DNA from: Pelagibacterales bacterium MED-G43
GTDB taxonomy: Bacteria > Pseudomonadota > Alphaproteobacteria > Pelagibacterales > Pelagibacteraceae
Reading direction: 5' to 3'
Length of the DNA: 18,309 nt
NCBI GenBank assembly: GCA_002457475.1
Contig: NTJK01000009.1
Location: 1 to 18,309, forward strand
Shown here: positions 1-7,270 of the stretch, in pieces
Position numbering within the stretch: position 1 is the first letter of the stretch
Layout: every line of letters begins with the position of its first letter
Made by a program: the position numbers and the translations under genes
The notes under the pieces: model-generated
What the model saw: the letters and a program-made list of their open reading frames with translations, nothing else
Told to the model about the DNA's origin: nothing
The model's database searches: none

Positions 1-191
1 AAACTTGTTAAAAGTTTATTGTTTGCCCACTGCTTACCTAACTCCACTTCATTAGCACCGTAAAGCATTTGTGATGAAAAATCTTTTGTGAATCCACCAT
101 AGTCTTTAATGTTAGATGATTTAACCAAATTATCCCAAATTGGCTGAGCTATTTCTAATATTTCTTTGTCGGATTTATCGAGTAACTTCAT
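1..191 (-). CDS. Hypothetical protein, N-terminal 63 residues (cut by window edge)
   Basis: An open frame begins at ATG 191-189 and runs without a stop to base 1, so the C-terminus lies outside the window. It starts MKLLDKSDKEILEIAQPIWD and continues with a mixed polar/aromatic, probably helical, soluble sequence with no signal peptide or membrane span. Its ATG follows the aprA stop codon by only 6 bases on the same strand, so it is very probably the fourth gene of the apr operon. There is no clear Shine-Dalgarno sequence, which suits translational coupling to aprA. I do not recognise the family. Its position suggests a role linked to APS reductase (assembly, electron transfer or sulfite supply), but this is inference from context only. 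Confidence 0.75.
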   Translation of the reverse strand, partial: MKLLDKSDKEILEIAQPIWDNLVKSSNIKDYGGFTKDFSSQMLYGANEVELGKQWANNKLLTS

Positions 192-197
192 TAACTT

Positions 198-2057
198 TTA
201 TGAAGCTTTCTTTTCCTTCTTTTCGTCTACGATATGGTAAACTGGAACTTTTTCCATAGTAAACTCTTTGGTTTTTGGATCTCTTCTTGAAACTGTTAAG
301 CAGTGCCAATTTTCGTCATCAAGTTTTAAATGGTCACCTCTATAGTAATAACCTGGCCATCTTGTTTCTTTTCTAAATTTTGTATGCTCTGTAACACACT
401 GAGAAGTAATAGTCCTGTGTTTCAATTCCCAAGCTCTCATTAGTTGATGGTAATCTTCAGCTCCAACATTTTCTAAATCTTCTTCGAGCCATTTCAATAA
501 TTCTAAACCTCTGTTCAACATATTTTCGTTTGTCATATAATTTGTAGCTATACCGCCAACGTATTCATCCATAATTCTTTGAAGTCTTTGAAGGCCTTGA
601 ATAGGGGAAATATAACTTGGAGATACTGTTCCGCCTGTTATTTCATTTCTACCAACTGTGTAATTTTCTAATGGTTTATAAATAACTTCTTTAAGATCTT
701 TGTGTTGTTTATCGCTAACTTTTATTCCATCTGCCTTTTTATCTTCGATATATTTAACTGCAGCTTTTGCGGCTAATCTTCCTTCTGTAAATGAACCTGA
801 TGAAAATTTATGTGCACTTCCACCTACCGTATCACCCGCTCCAAATAAACCGTCTACAGTTAACATTCTATTGTAACCCCAGAAATATTCTTTTGGAGAT
901 AAATCTTCTGGTCCACTTACCCAAGCTCCTGAACATGTAGCATGGGAACCCATTACATATGGTTCAGATGTTGTTAATTCTGGATTTGTATACTTAGGAT
1001 CAATATTTTGTGATGCCCAAACTACAGCTTGACCAACAGTCATTCCTAAAAAGTTTTCCCAACCAACAGTTTCTAAATGTGGATCTTGAAACGCTTCTTT
1101 TGTAACCATGTGAATTGGTCCGCCGCCCGCTTGTACTTCTTGAATGAATGCGTGGTTTCTTAAACATGTTGGAGTTGGATGATGATCAATATATTCACCA
1201 ACCATATTTTTAGTATGTTCATACCATTTCTTCTCATAATTTTCTCCATTTGCATTTTGAGTATAAGTTTTTAAATGTAAAAAGTAGGCACCAACAGGTC
1301 CGTAACCATCTTTAAATCTACATAAAACAATTCTGTTTTCCATTTGAGTCATTTTAGCTCCAACAGCTATTGGAAGAGCGTAAGCAGAACCATTACTCCA
1401 AGGTGCATACCAAGTTCTTCCCATTCCTTCACCTACTGCTCTAGGTTTGAAAATGTGTGAAGCCCCACCCGCTGCAACAATTACAGCTTTAGCTTTGAAA
1501 ACATGATAGTCACCTGTTCTCATATTAAAACCTACTGCTCCGCCTATTCTATTTTCTTTTTCATCATCCATTAAAAGATGAGTGATCATTATTCTGTTAT
1601 AAATTTTGTTAGCAGATTTTTTTGCTGCCTCAGCAACGATAGGCTTATAGCTTTCTCCATGAATCATTATTTGCCATTTACCTTCTCTTAAATATCTTCC
1701 AGTTTTTTCATTTTTCATCATAGGTAAACCCCATTCATCAAACATATGAACTGTAGAGTCTACATGACGAGCCATGTCATAACCTAAATCTTCTCTAACC
1801 ATTCCCATTAAATCATTTCGTGCGTATCTAACGTGATCTTCAGGTTGATTTTCATCCCACTGCATGCCCATATAACAATTGATTGCATAAAGACCTTGAG
1901 CTACAGCACCACTTCTGTCGATGTTAGCTTTTTCAACGCAAACTATTTTTAAATCTCTTCCCCAGTGTCTAGCTTCGAAAGTGGCCCCTGTACCTGCCAT
2001 TCCTCCACCGATAATTAAAATATCGCTCTCTTCAACGTGAGTTTTTACATTAGCCAT
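198..2057 (-). CDS. aprA: Adenylylsulfate (APS) reductase alpha subunit AprA
   Basis: This is the FAD-containing catalytic subunit of cytoplasmic APS reductase, which interconverts APS with sulfite plus AMP. At 619 residues it is near full family length. The N-terminal dinucleotide motif GGGMAGTG is at residues 17-24. A fumarate-reductase-like FAD fold follows, with VIVAAGGAS (193-200) and the FAD-contacting GLFGAGDTVGGSAHKF stretch (403-418). RFKDGYGPVGA (from R247) and SHATCSGAW (from H372) are typical of AprA and probably hold the substrate Arg/His known from the Archaeoglobus enzyme. The ATG overlaps the aprB stop by one base (TAATG), so translation is coupled. No sulfite reductase (dsr) genes are visible. 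With aprM present, the known SAR11 pattern suggests oxidation of sulfite from organosulfur degradation rather than sulfate reduction (inference). Confidence 0.96.
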   Translation of the reverse strand: MANVKTHVEESDILIIGGGMAGTGATFEARHWGRDLKIVCVEKANIDRSGAVAQGLYAINCYMGMQWDENQPEDHVRYARNDLMGMVREDLGYDMARHVDSTVHMFDEWGLPMMKNEKTGRYLREGKWQIMIHGESYKPIVAEAAKKSANKIYNRIMITHLLMDDEKENRIGGAVGFNMRTGDYHVFKAKAVIVAAGGASHIFKPRAVGEGMGRTWYAPWSNGSAYALPIAVGAKMTQMENRIVLCRFKDGYGPVGAYFLHLKTYTQNANGENYEKKWYEHTKNMVGEYIDHHPTPTCLRNHAFIQEVQAGGGPIHMVTKEAFQDPHLETVGWENFLGMTVGQAVVWASQNIDPKYTNPELTTSEPYVMGSHATCSGAWVSGPEDLSPKEYFWGYNRMLTVDGLFGAGDTVGGSAHKFSSGSFTEGRLAAKAAVKYIEDKKADGIKVSDKQHKDLKEVIYKPLENYTVGRNEITGGTVSPSYISPIQGLQRLQRIMDEYVGGIATNYMTNENMLNRGLELLKWLEEDLENVGAEDYHQLMRAWELKHRTITSQCVTEHTKFRKETRWPGYYYRGDHLKLDDENWHCLTVSRRDPKTKEFTMEKVPVYHIVDEKKEKKAS

Positions 2058-2527
2058 TAATAATAAACACCTTTCTTAAATGAATCTTTACTTACAGTTG
2101 GAAGATCTCCATCAATATTTAAACCTTTTGGTTCTGTATAAAGTCTTTGAGTAGTTATCTCACCTTGATTTGGTTTGTCTTCCTCCGCTAATTTAGGAAT
2201 AAATTTGCCCCAAGGTTTAGTTGTAATTGGTGAAACGAAATTTTTTTCTGTTCCGTTTCTGAATTTTATTCTCCATGAAATAGTTCCCTTTTCTTCTTCT
2301 CTTCTTACTCTTACGCTATGGCCCATTGGTGCAAAGTCTGCATAACCTCGAACATCTATTGCATGATTTGGGCAAGCCTTTACACATGAATAACACTCCC
2401 AACAAAAGTTAGGCTCAATGTTTTTCGCACGTCTAATTGTTTCATCAATATGCATTATATCTGATGGGCAAATATCTACGCAGTGCCCGCAGCCATCGCA
2501 TCTCGTCATGTATACAAAAGTTGACAT
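2057..2527 (-). CDS. aprB: Adenylylsulfate reductase beta subunit AprB (iron-sulfur)
   Basis: This is the electron-transfer subunit of APS reductase, passing electrons between the AprA flavin and a membrane or soluble acceptor. Two [4Fe-4S] ferredoxin motifs are visible near the N-terminus: Cys10, 13, 16, 20 (CDGCGHCVDICP) and Cys42, 45, 48, 52 (CWECYSCVKACP). The remaining hundred residues contain the AprB-specific tail that wraps around AprA in known structures. The length of 156 residues is normal. It lies between aprM (40-base gap, weak AAGAG ribosome-binding sequence) and aprA (one-base overlap), giving the order aprM-aprB-aprA. No cysteine ligand is missing, so the subunit looks functional. 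Confidence 0.96.
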   Translation of the reverse strand: MSTFVYMTRCDGCGHCVDICPSDIMHIDETIRRAKNIEPNFCWECYSCVKACPNHAIDVRGYADFAPMGHSVRVRREEEKGTISWRIKFRNGTEKNFVSPITTKPWGKFIPKLAEEDKPNQGEITTQRLYTEPKGLNIDGDLPTVSKDSFKKGVYY

Positions 2528-2567
2528 AAATTATTTTTTTCTCTTTAAGTTTAATAACATAAATTTC

Positions 2568-3362
2568 CTAATAATGCTTTGGTTGTTCTCTTTTAATTCC
2601 TAGACCAAACTGCTCTGGAGCATCGGCGGGTGGTGGCAAATTGTCTCTAGAACCATCTGCTTCTGCTAAATTTTTTTGTATCGCTGCACCAGGTTTATAA
2701 AACATATGAGCAAATTTAGACCAATAAACTCCTCCAAATAAAACTAAATTTGAGACAATAAATAAAATTAAAAATAAATAACTTAGACCATTCATTCCTG
2801 AATGTTGTGTGTATGACCATGCTAAACCGGATGTTGCACAAGCTAACAATGCTAAAACAAATAAGTCTGCTTTAATAATTCTATACCAAGGATGTGCTTC
2901 AGCTGAAACATCTACTCTTAAAAAAAACCAAAACCAGTATCCACCTAAACAAGTTAAAATTGCACCTAAATGCCATAAAGCTGTTAGAGTTGAAGGAGTT
3001 TCAATACCAACAGATGAATAAGAAAAAATTAAAATAGCTGAGCAAATCCAAAAAATAATTGTTCCGTACATACCTAAAACATGTGCTAACCTTCTTTTGC
3101 CCCAACCTAGTTCTGAGGTTGTTGCAATATCATGAGCAACAGTTTTCAAAATAACTGCAGTTTTTTTCCCAGCTGTTAATTCAACTTGAGCATTTTTTTT
3201 TGCTTTTTTTGCGTTTTCAAAAAAGTATTTAACGTTTTTCTTATGAAGAATATCGACTAACACTCCAATCAAAGTAAGAGCTGCCATAGCTAAAACAAAC
3301 CCCTGCATTGCAATCGCTGGAACTATTTCTGCTAGAGTGGAAAAAGGATTGTTAGTTATCAT
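2568..3362 (-). CDS. aprM: APS reductase membrane anchor AprM
   Basis: This integral membrane protein of 264 residues is directly upstream of aprBA. Such proteins (AprM) are found with the Apr lineage of sulfur oxidisers including SAR11, and are thought to anchor Apr and link it to the quinone pool. About five hydrophobic spans are visible, near residues 14-38, 97-116, 128-148, 163-184 and 194-213. His94, His131 and His219 lie at the ends of spans and are possible heme ligands, in the manner of NarI/HdrE-like cytochrome subunits, but I cannot prove heme binding. A Lys/Ala-rich cytoplasmic loop fills residues 41-66 and a Pro-rich tail ends the protein. The ATG at 3362 has no Shine-Dalgarno sequence and lies 7 bases after a TATAAA box. 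Confidence 0.85.
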   Translation of the reverse strand: MITNNPFSTLAEIVPAIAMQGFVLAMAALTLIGVLVDILHKKNVKYFFENAKKAKKNAQVELTAGKKTAVILKTVAHDIATTSELGWGKRRLAHVLGMYGTIIFWICSAILIFSYSSVGIETPSTLTALWHLGAILTCLGGYWFWFFLRVDVSAEAHPWYRIIKADLFVLALLACATSGLAWSYTQHSGMNGLSYLFLILFIVSNLVLFGGVYWSKFAHMFYKPGAAIQKNLAEADGSRDNLPPPADAPEQFGLGIKREQPKHY

Positions 3363-3368
3363 TGAGCT

Positions 3369-3397
3369 TTTATATATATGCGCATTTTAGAGGTCAA
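3369..3397 (-). promoter_or_regulatory. Promoter of the apr operon
   Basis: On the minus strand, TTGACC (3397-3392) is followed after exactly 17 bases by TATAAA (3374-3369). The two hexamers match the sigma-70 consensus at 5/6 positions each. The predicted transcription start is at about 3362, which is the A of the aprM ATG, so the transcript may be leaderless. It lies in the 52-base gap between the nucleotidyltransferase gene and aprM. That argues that the apr genes are transcribed independently of the run upstream. Confidence 0.7.
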
Positions 3398-3414
3398 GTG
3401 AGAATGGTTATCAT

Positions 3415-3804
3415 CTATTTAAGTTTACCCTCTTTTCTCATCTGTTCTCTAATTTTTGTTGCTGAAATTTGTTGAGTTTTCTCGTCTAAGACGATCTCTT
3501 CAATTTTATACCCAACACCCCTACCATAACAAATGTTAGTTATATTAGGTACTAAAGTCACTTTTATTCTATTCTTATAATCTTTAAGCGCTTCAAAAAT
3601 ATTTTTTTTAACAGTTTCAAAATCAAAAGGGTTGTCATCAACACCTTTAACATCTCGTACCATAATATTTACTTGCCCTGTTTTTTTAAGAATTTCCTCA
3701 AAAAGTTTTTGGTGGCCAGCGTGCCAAGGTTGCCAGCGACCAAGCATTTGTGCTGTAGGTTTTTTATTATCCCAGACATAGTTTTTGTCTTTAGAATTAT
3801 CCAT
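3415..3804 (-). CDS. Small HIGH-motif nucleotidyltransferase (cytidylyltransferase-like)
   Basis: This 129-residue protein has the two signatures of the nucleotidylyltransferase superfamily: an N-terminal HxGH motif in GRWQPWHAGHQ (HAGH at residues 28-31), and a C-terminal ISATKIR (113-119) that contacts the nucleotide triphosphate. Enzymes of this fold (CTP:glycerol-3-phosphate cytidylyltransferase, NMN and phosphopantetheine adenylyltransferases, ATP sulfurylase) transfer NMP to a phosphate-containing acceptor. Substrate cannot be read from the sequence. It begins 35 bases after the VTC-domain gene with an AAGGAC ribosome-binding site, and is the last gene before the apr promoter. It is complete but short. 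Options are a nucleotide-sugar or phospholipid head-group activating enzyme serving the CotH-like/VTC module, or an enzyme acting on APS-related metabolites. Neither is shown. Confidence 0.8.
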   Translation of the reverse strand: MDNSKDKNYVWDNKKPTAQMLGRWQPWHAGHQKLFEEILKKTGQVNIMVRDVKGVDDNPFDFETVKKNIFEALKDYKNRIKVTLVPNITNICYGRGVGYKIEEIVLDEKTQQISATKIREQMRKEGKLK

Positions 3805-3839
3805 AATAGTCCTTAAATGAAAAAAAATTACAAATCAAA

Positions 3840-4451
3840 TTAATTCGTTTCCCGTAGGTAATTTATTCCAATACAATATTTTGAAAACCTAGTCTCTTTT
3901 AAGTTAATAATTTTTTCAATAAAATTTTTATCAATATTTTCTCTCTGGACTTTAACTTCTAGAATATTTTGTTTAATCTTTTTAGAGTTATGAAAGCTTT
4001 CATCTGGAGATAAAAACTCTATTTTCCTGTCTAAAGTTATTCTTCCTACATTTTCAAATTTGTAATAACTTCTTAAGTATTTTACTCTTATTTTTTTTTG
4101 AACATTTTGTTTTATTCCTAATTTTTTAAGGTTCTTATGAAGTTCATGATTATCAAAAATAAAATTTTTAATAGTAACTTTTTCCCTATGGTAATTGTTT
4201 GTAGTTTTAATCTCGAGGTTGTCTAGTTTTTTATTATTGTAACCCCTGATTCTAATCTTAAATCTTGGTGTAATCCCTTCTTCACTTAAATTAAAAAATT
4301 GTAAATCTTCTGTATCAAAATAAACACTTTCAACTATTCTATCCGGAAAAAGTTTTTTTAGTTGATTTTTATCAATCAATTCATGTTTTTCTTTTGAATT
4401 GATCAAAAATTTTATTTCATGTCTTTTTTGATTGTCTTTAAATAAATCCAT
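3840..4451 (-). CDS. VTC-domain (polyphosphate polymerase-like) protein
   Basis: This 203-residue protein has the tunnel-shaped triphosphate-binding fold of the VTC/polyphosphate polymerase family. The family uses basic residues to bind phosphate chains and acidic residues to bind metal. Visible blocks in order: KRHEIKFLI (9-17), VESVYFDTEDLQFF (40-53), RFKIRIRGY (63-71), LEIK (79-82), YYKFENVGRITLDRKIEF (129-146), ILEVKV (163-168) and RFSKYCIG (188-195). Lys191 in the last block aligns with the conserved SK(Y/F) lysine. I chose the ATG at 4451 rather than 4493. It sits 4 bases after the upstream stop, has AAGGA 11 bases upstream, and begins right before the conserved block, whereas the longer form adds 14 residues overlapping the previous gene. 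Making polyphosphate is the family inference; bacterial members next to DUF4956 are untested. Confidence 0.87.
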   Translation of the reverse strand: MDLFKDNQKRHEIKFLINSKEKHELIDKNQLKKLFPDRIVESVYFDTEDLQFFNLSEEGITPRFKIRIRGYNNKKLDNLEIKTTNNYHREKVTIKNFIFDNHELHKNLKKLGIKQNVQKKIRVKYLRSYYKFENVGRITLDRKIEFLSPDESFHNSKKIKQNILEVKVQRENIDKNFIEKIINLKETRFSKYCIGINYLRETN

Positions 4452-4455
4452 AAAT

Positions 4456-6582
4456 TTAGTTTTCCTTAGAAATATTAATCTCTGATAAACCATCTAATTG
4501 TTTGAGTGTAGCGTACTGCTTGCAGTCGAAATCTTTCACATTTATTTTTGAACCTTTAAATTCTTTTTTTTTATTATAAGCTGCAAAACATACGTTCATG
4601 CTTTCCATATTTACTCTTTTTACATCTGTTATCGCATCATCTTTTGAGGCAATTCCAATATTTGTGAAAAAGATATTTCCATAATCTAGACTAAATTTAG
4701 ACCTTTCTCCTACAGAAAAGCCTTTATCGCCACAATTTTTTAAATTGGCTTGCTCAATCTTATACTTGCCAAATGAAAAATCTGCACAATCATTTTTTGC
4801 ATTATTTACTTTTAAATTTTTTACAAAAATATTTGAAAAATCTACATCTAAAGCATCAAAAAAAGAATTGTTTATATCAATCTCATTTAAATTACCCGAA
4901 GAGTTTTTAATATTAATAGAGTCTTCACAAATCATATTAGAACTTGATAAAGAAACCTTATCAAAATCAGAATCAAAAAAATTTACACAACCAGTTAATA
5001 AATTTTTATCATACCTTGAGTTTTCTAAACTTTTACTTTGATTTTCAAAATCGCGAGTGAATTTAAAATTTACATTATTAAAATTTCCTTGGATAAAAAT
5101 TTTAGCTTCACTATTCTGAAATATAAACTTTAAATCTTCACCGCTAATATTTTTCTTCACAAAATAATATGTTCCTTTTTTATCCATTATGAATTCATTG
5201 GAATTGCCCTCAAGCCAAATAATTGGCATTTCTTTATTAAATGATCCCAAATTAATTGGGAATGACTTAAAATTATCAGTGAGTTTATATCTACCGCTTT
5301 GGGAAATTAATTTACCATAAGTTTTGCTATCGATTTGATTGCAAAATTTAATTTTACCATCTTTAATGGTTAAGTAACAATTGTAAAAGTTATCATTAAA
5401 AATAAATGAGTAAATTATTACTTTTTCAGAAATATTTTTTAAATTTTTATTTTTATTTATATTTTCTTCTTCAAAGAAACTAATTATTTTATTTTTAATT
5501 TTTAAATACTTTAAATCTTTCTTATTGTTAATTTTTTGTTTTGGAAAAAATTCACTCAATTTTTTAATATTTCCCTGGCTTGAGTCTAATGTATCTGCAA
5601 ATACACATTCTTGCATTTTACTTAGTCTCTTACCTGATAGTGATTTAAAATCTCTTTTAAATTTATCTAATATTTTGCTATCAATTTTAGCTTTACAATT
5701 TGTTTTGCCAGGTAAAAATTGAACGTTTCCATCGTAATATAGAGGAACGAACATTTTTTTATAAGGTATGTAAATATATTTACGGTTTATAGTTGCTAAC
5801 CCATGATAGGCATATTTTTTATGAATTGATGTAAAAAAATCCTCATTCAAAACTTTTTTATTAAAATCAATATTTGCTTTTAAAGCTATAGCTTCTGACG
5901 CAATAAAATTTGAGATTTTATTTTTGAGAAAATTATTATTGTCAATTACAAATGATGAAGCGAAGTAATTTTTATATATATTTTTTTCTTTTTCATTAAG
6001 GTAAAAATCAAAATCATTAGATTTCAAAATTACTGTCTCTGTTAGATTGTTTCTTTCTAAAAATTCTTTTGTGGCATCTTCTTGAAATATTGCTTTGTAA
6101 ATATTCCCATTTAAATTAACTTCAATCATCCTTGTATATAGTGAGGGAAAACCTAAATATTTTAGCATTAATGTCCAAAATACCTCATTTTCTCCTTTTC
6201 TTGTTTCGGGCAGAAAAAGATTAAATCGTGTTATTCCATTAAAACTATCATTGTTTATTTTTACTTTTAAACTTGTCAAAGGTGGTCTTAAGTGATCCTT
6301 CCAATCTCCAAGAATTCTTATTTCGGATTCAATTTTTTTTTTGTTGAGAACAATCTTTGCTTTTACCCACTTTTTATATTTTTTTTTAATATTTTTTTCA
6401 CCGTAAATTTCTCCATCGGTGTAGGCTCTCATGGATCTTCTGAGATACTTATTATATTCTGAATTAGAAAGTTCAAATTGAATTGAATTTGGAACAATTA
6501 GATTTTCTGAAAAGGAATAGTTAGATATTAAAAAATTAATTAATAAAAACTTTAAAATTAATAAACACTTAATTGTTTTCAT
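4456..6582 (-). CDS. Secreted CotH-like protein with C-terminal beta-helix
   Basis: This 708-residue protein has an N-terminal signal peptide (Lys-rich start, hydrophobic core to about residue 20, likely cleavage near SFSEN). Residues 30-330 resemble the CotH family of secreted atypical kinases. Typical features are an early stem (LNKKKIESEIRILGDW), VNLNGNIYKAIFQEDATKEFLE (155-176) and VPLYYDGN (279-286), the last in the place of the metal-binding DYD-type motif. Catalytic residues are divergent, so activity is uncertain. From about residue 490 the sequence becomes a ladder of short Asn/Asp/Ser-rich strands with periodic Ile/Phe/Cys, as in right-handed parallel beta-helices. It overlaps the DUF4956 gene by 14 bases and precedes the VTC gene by 4. 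That module context, more than the sequence, supports the CotH assignment. Confidence 0.68.
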   Translation of the reverse strand: MKTIKCLLILKFLLINFLISNYSFSENLIVPNSIQFELSNSEYNKYLRRSMRAYTDGEIYGEKNIKKKYKKWVKAKIVLNKKKIESEIRILGDWKDHLRPPLTSLKVKINNDSFNGITRFNLFLPETRKGENEVFWTLMLKYLGFPSLYTRMIEVNLNGNIYKAIFQEDATKEFLERNNLTETVILKSNDFDFYLNEKEKNIYKNYFASSFVIDNNNFLKNKISNFIASEAIALKANIDFNKKVLNEDFFTSIHKKYAYHGLATINRKYIYIPYKKMFVPLYYDGNVQFLPGKTNCKAKIDSKILDKFKRDFKSLSGKRLSKMQECVFADTLDSSQGNIKKLSEFFPKQKINNKKDLKYLKIKNKIISFFEEENINKNKNLKNISEKVIIYSFIFNDNFYNCYLTIKDGKIKFCNQIDSKTYGKLISQSGRYKLTDNFKSFPINLGSFNKEMPIIWLEGNSNEFIMDKKGTYYFVKKNISGEDLKFIFQNSEAKIFIQGNFNNVNFKFTRDFENQSKSLENSRYDKNLLTGCVNFFDSDFDKVSLSSSNMICEDSINIKNSSGNLNEIDINNSFFDALDVDFSNIFVKNLKVNNAKNDCADFSFGKYKIEQANLKNCGDKGFSVGERSKFSLDYGNIFFTNIGIASKDDAITDVKRVNMESMNVCFAAYNKKKEFKGSKINVKDFDCKQYATLKQLDGLSEINISKEN

Positions 6583-7246
6583 CTAAGTCAACATTATAGT
6601 TATTTATCTTTGATGACCATTCATTTAAAAAATTTTCTTTATCACTAGTTTCATAAAATATTGCGTAACCAGAAATATTGAAATTGCTACCCTCGTTTTT
6701 TACTGAATAATTTCTAATATTCTTATCACTAGTAATCTTCTTAAAATCTTTTTCATTCATTGAGCCTTGAAAATTCAATGCGAGTTTTCCATTGCTGCCA
6801 GTTGTTTCTTTGCTTAACAATGAAAAACGCTTAATAAAATAGGGCAAAATAGATAAAAGTATAATTAAAATAACGGTTATGCTTAAATCAACTTTTGCAC
6901 TTATTCCGATTGTAAGTAAGCTAAAGTAATGAACTAATTCATAAGGAGTTCTAATTGGTGTTCTAAATCTTACAATTGACAATGCACCGATCATTCCGAT
7001 ACTTAATGCTATATTCGACCCAATAACCGTTGTAATAACAAGTCCAATAACAGGTAAAGTTATCCCTACGTATATATTAAAATTATTACGTAACCATTTA
7101 TAACTAAATTTTGAATGAATATAAGTTACAATTAATCCACCAATAGCACAGAAAGCAATTTTTATTAAAAGTAAAAATAAAACTATATTTTGAGCTGAGA
7201 ATTTCTTGTAAGCTAAAGTCAGTATCTCAAGCAAATCTTGCATCAA
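6569..7246 (-). CDS. DUF4956 membrane protein
   Basis: This 225-residue inner-membrane protein has four or five hydrophobic spans (about 22-43, 60-78, 80-94, 106-118, 120-138) followed by a cytoplasmic domain of roughly 85 residues. The block IGMIGALSIVRFRTPIRTPYELVHYF (83-108) is the family hallmark of DUF4956. Families with this block are repeatedly encoded beside VTC-domain and CotH-like proteins, which is exactly the arrangement here. Its function is unknown; a channel or anchor that couples a cytoplasmic VTC protein to the membrane is an attractive idea but unproven. The stop overlaps the CotH-like start by 14 bases, and the start lies 24 bases after the CADD-like gene, so all are likely one transcript. 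Confidence 0.88.
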   Translation of the reverse strand: MMQDLLEILTLAYKKFSAQNIVLFLLLIKIAFCAIGGLIVTYIHSKFSYKWLRNNFNIYVGITLPVIGLVITTVIGSNIALSIGMIGALSIVRFRTPIRTPYELVHYFSLLTIGISAKVDLSITVILIILLSILPYFIKRFSLLSKETTGSNGKLALNFQGSMNEKDFKKITSDKNIRNYSVKNEGSNFNISGYAIFYETSDKENFLNEWSSKINNYNVDLDENN

Positions 7247-7270
7247 TAATCTTTCAGTTTATTTATAATT

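Noticed and set aside
198..3362. Dissimilatory sulfate reduction
   Set aside because: AprABM alone does not show sulfate reduction: no dsr or qmo genes are seen, and the AprM-type arrangement in SAR11 relatives is linked to sulfite oxidation.
3415..3804. Calling the small nucleotidyltransferase an ATP sulfurylase
   Set aside because: At 129 residues it is about a third of the ATP sulfurylase length and lacks the QxRNPxHxGH context; only the superfamily is supportable.
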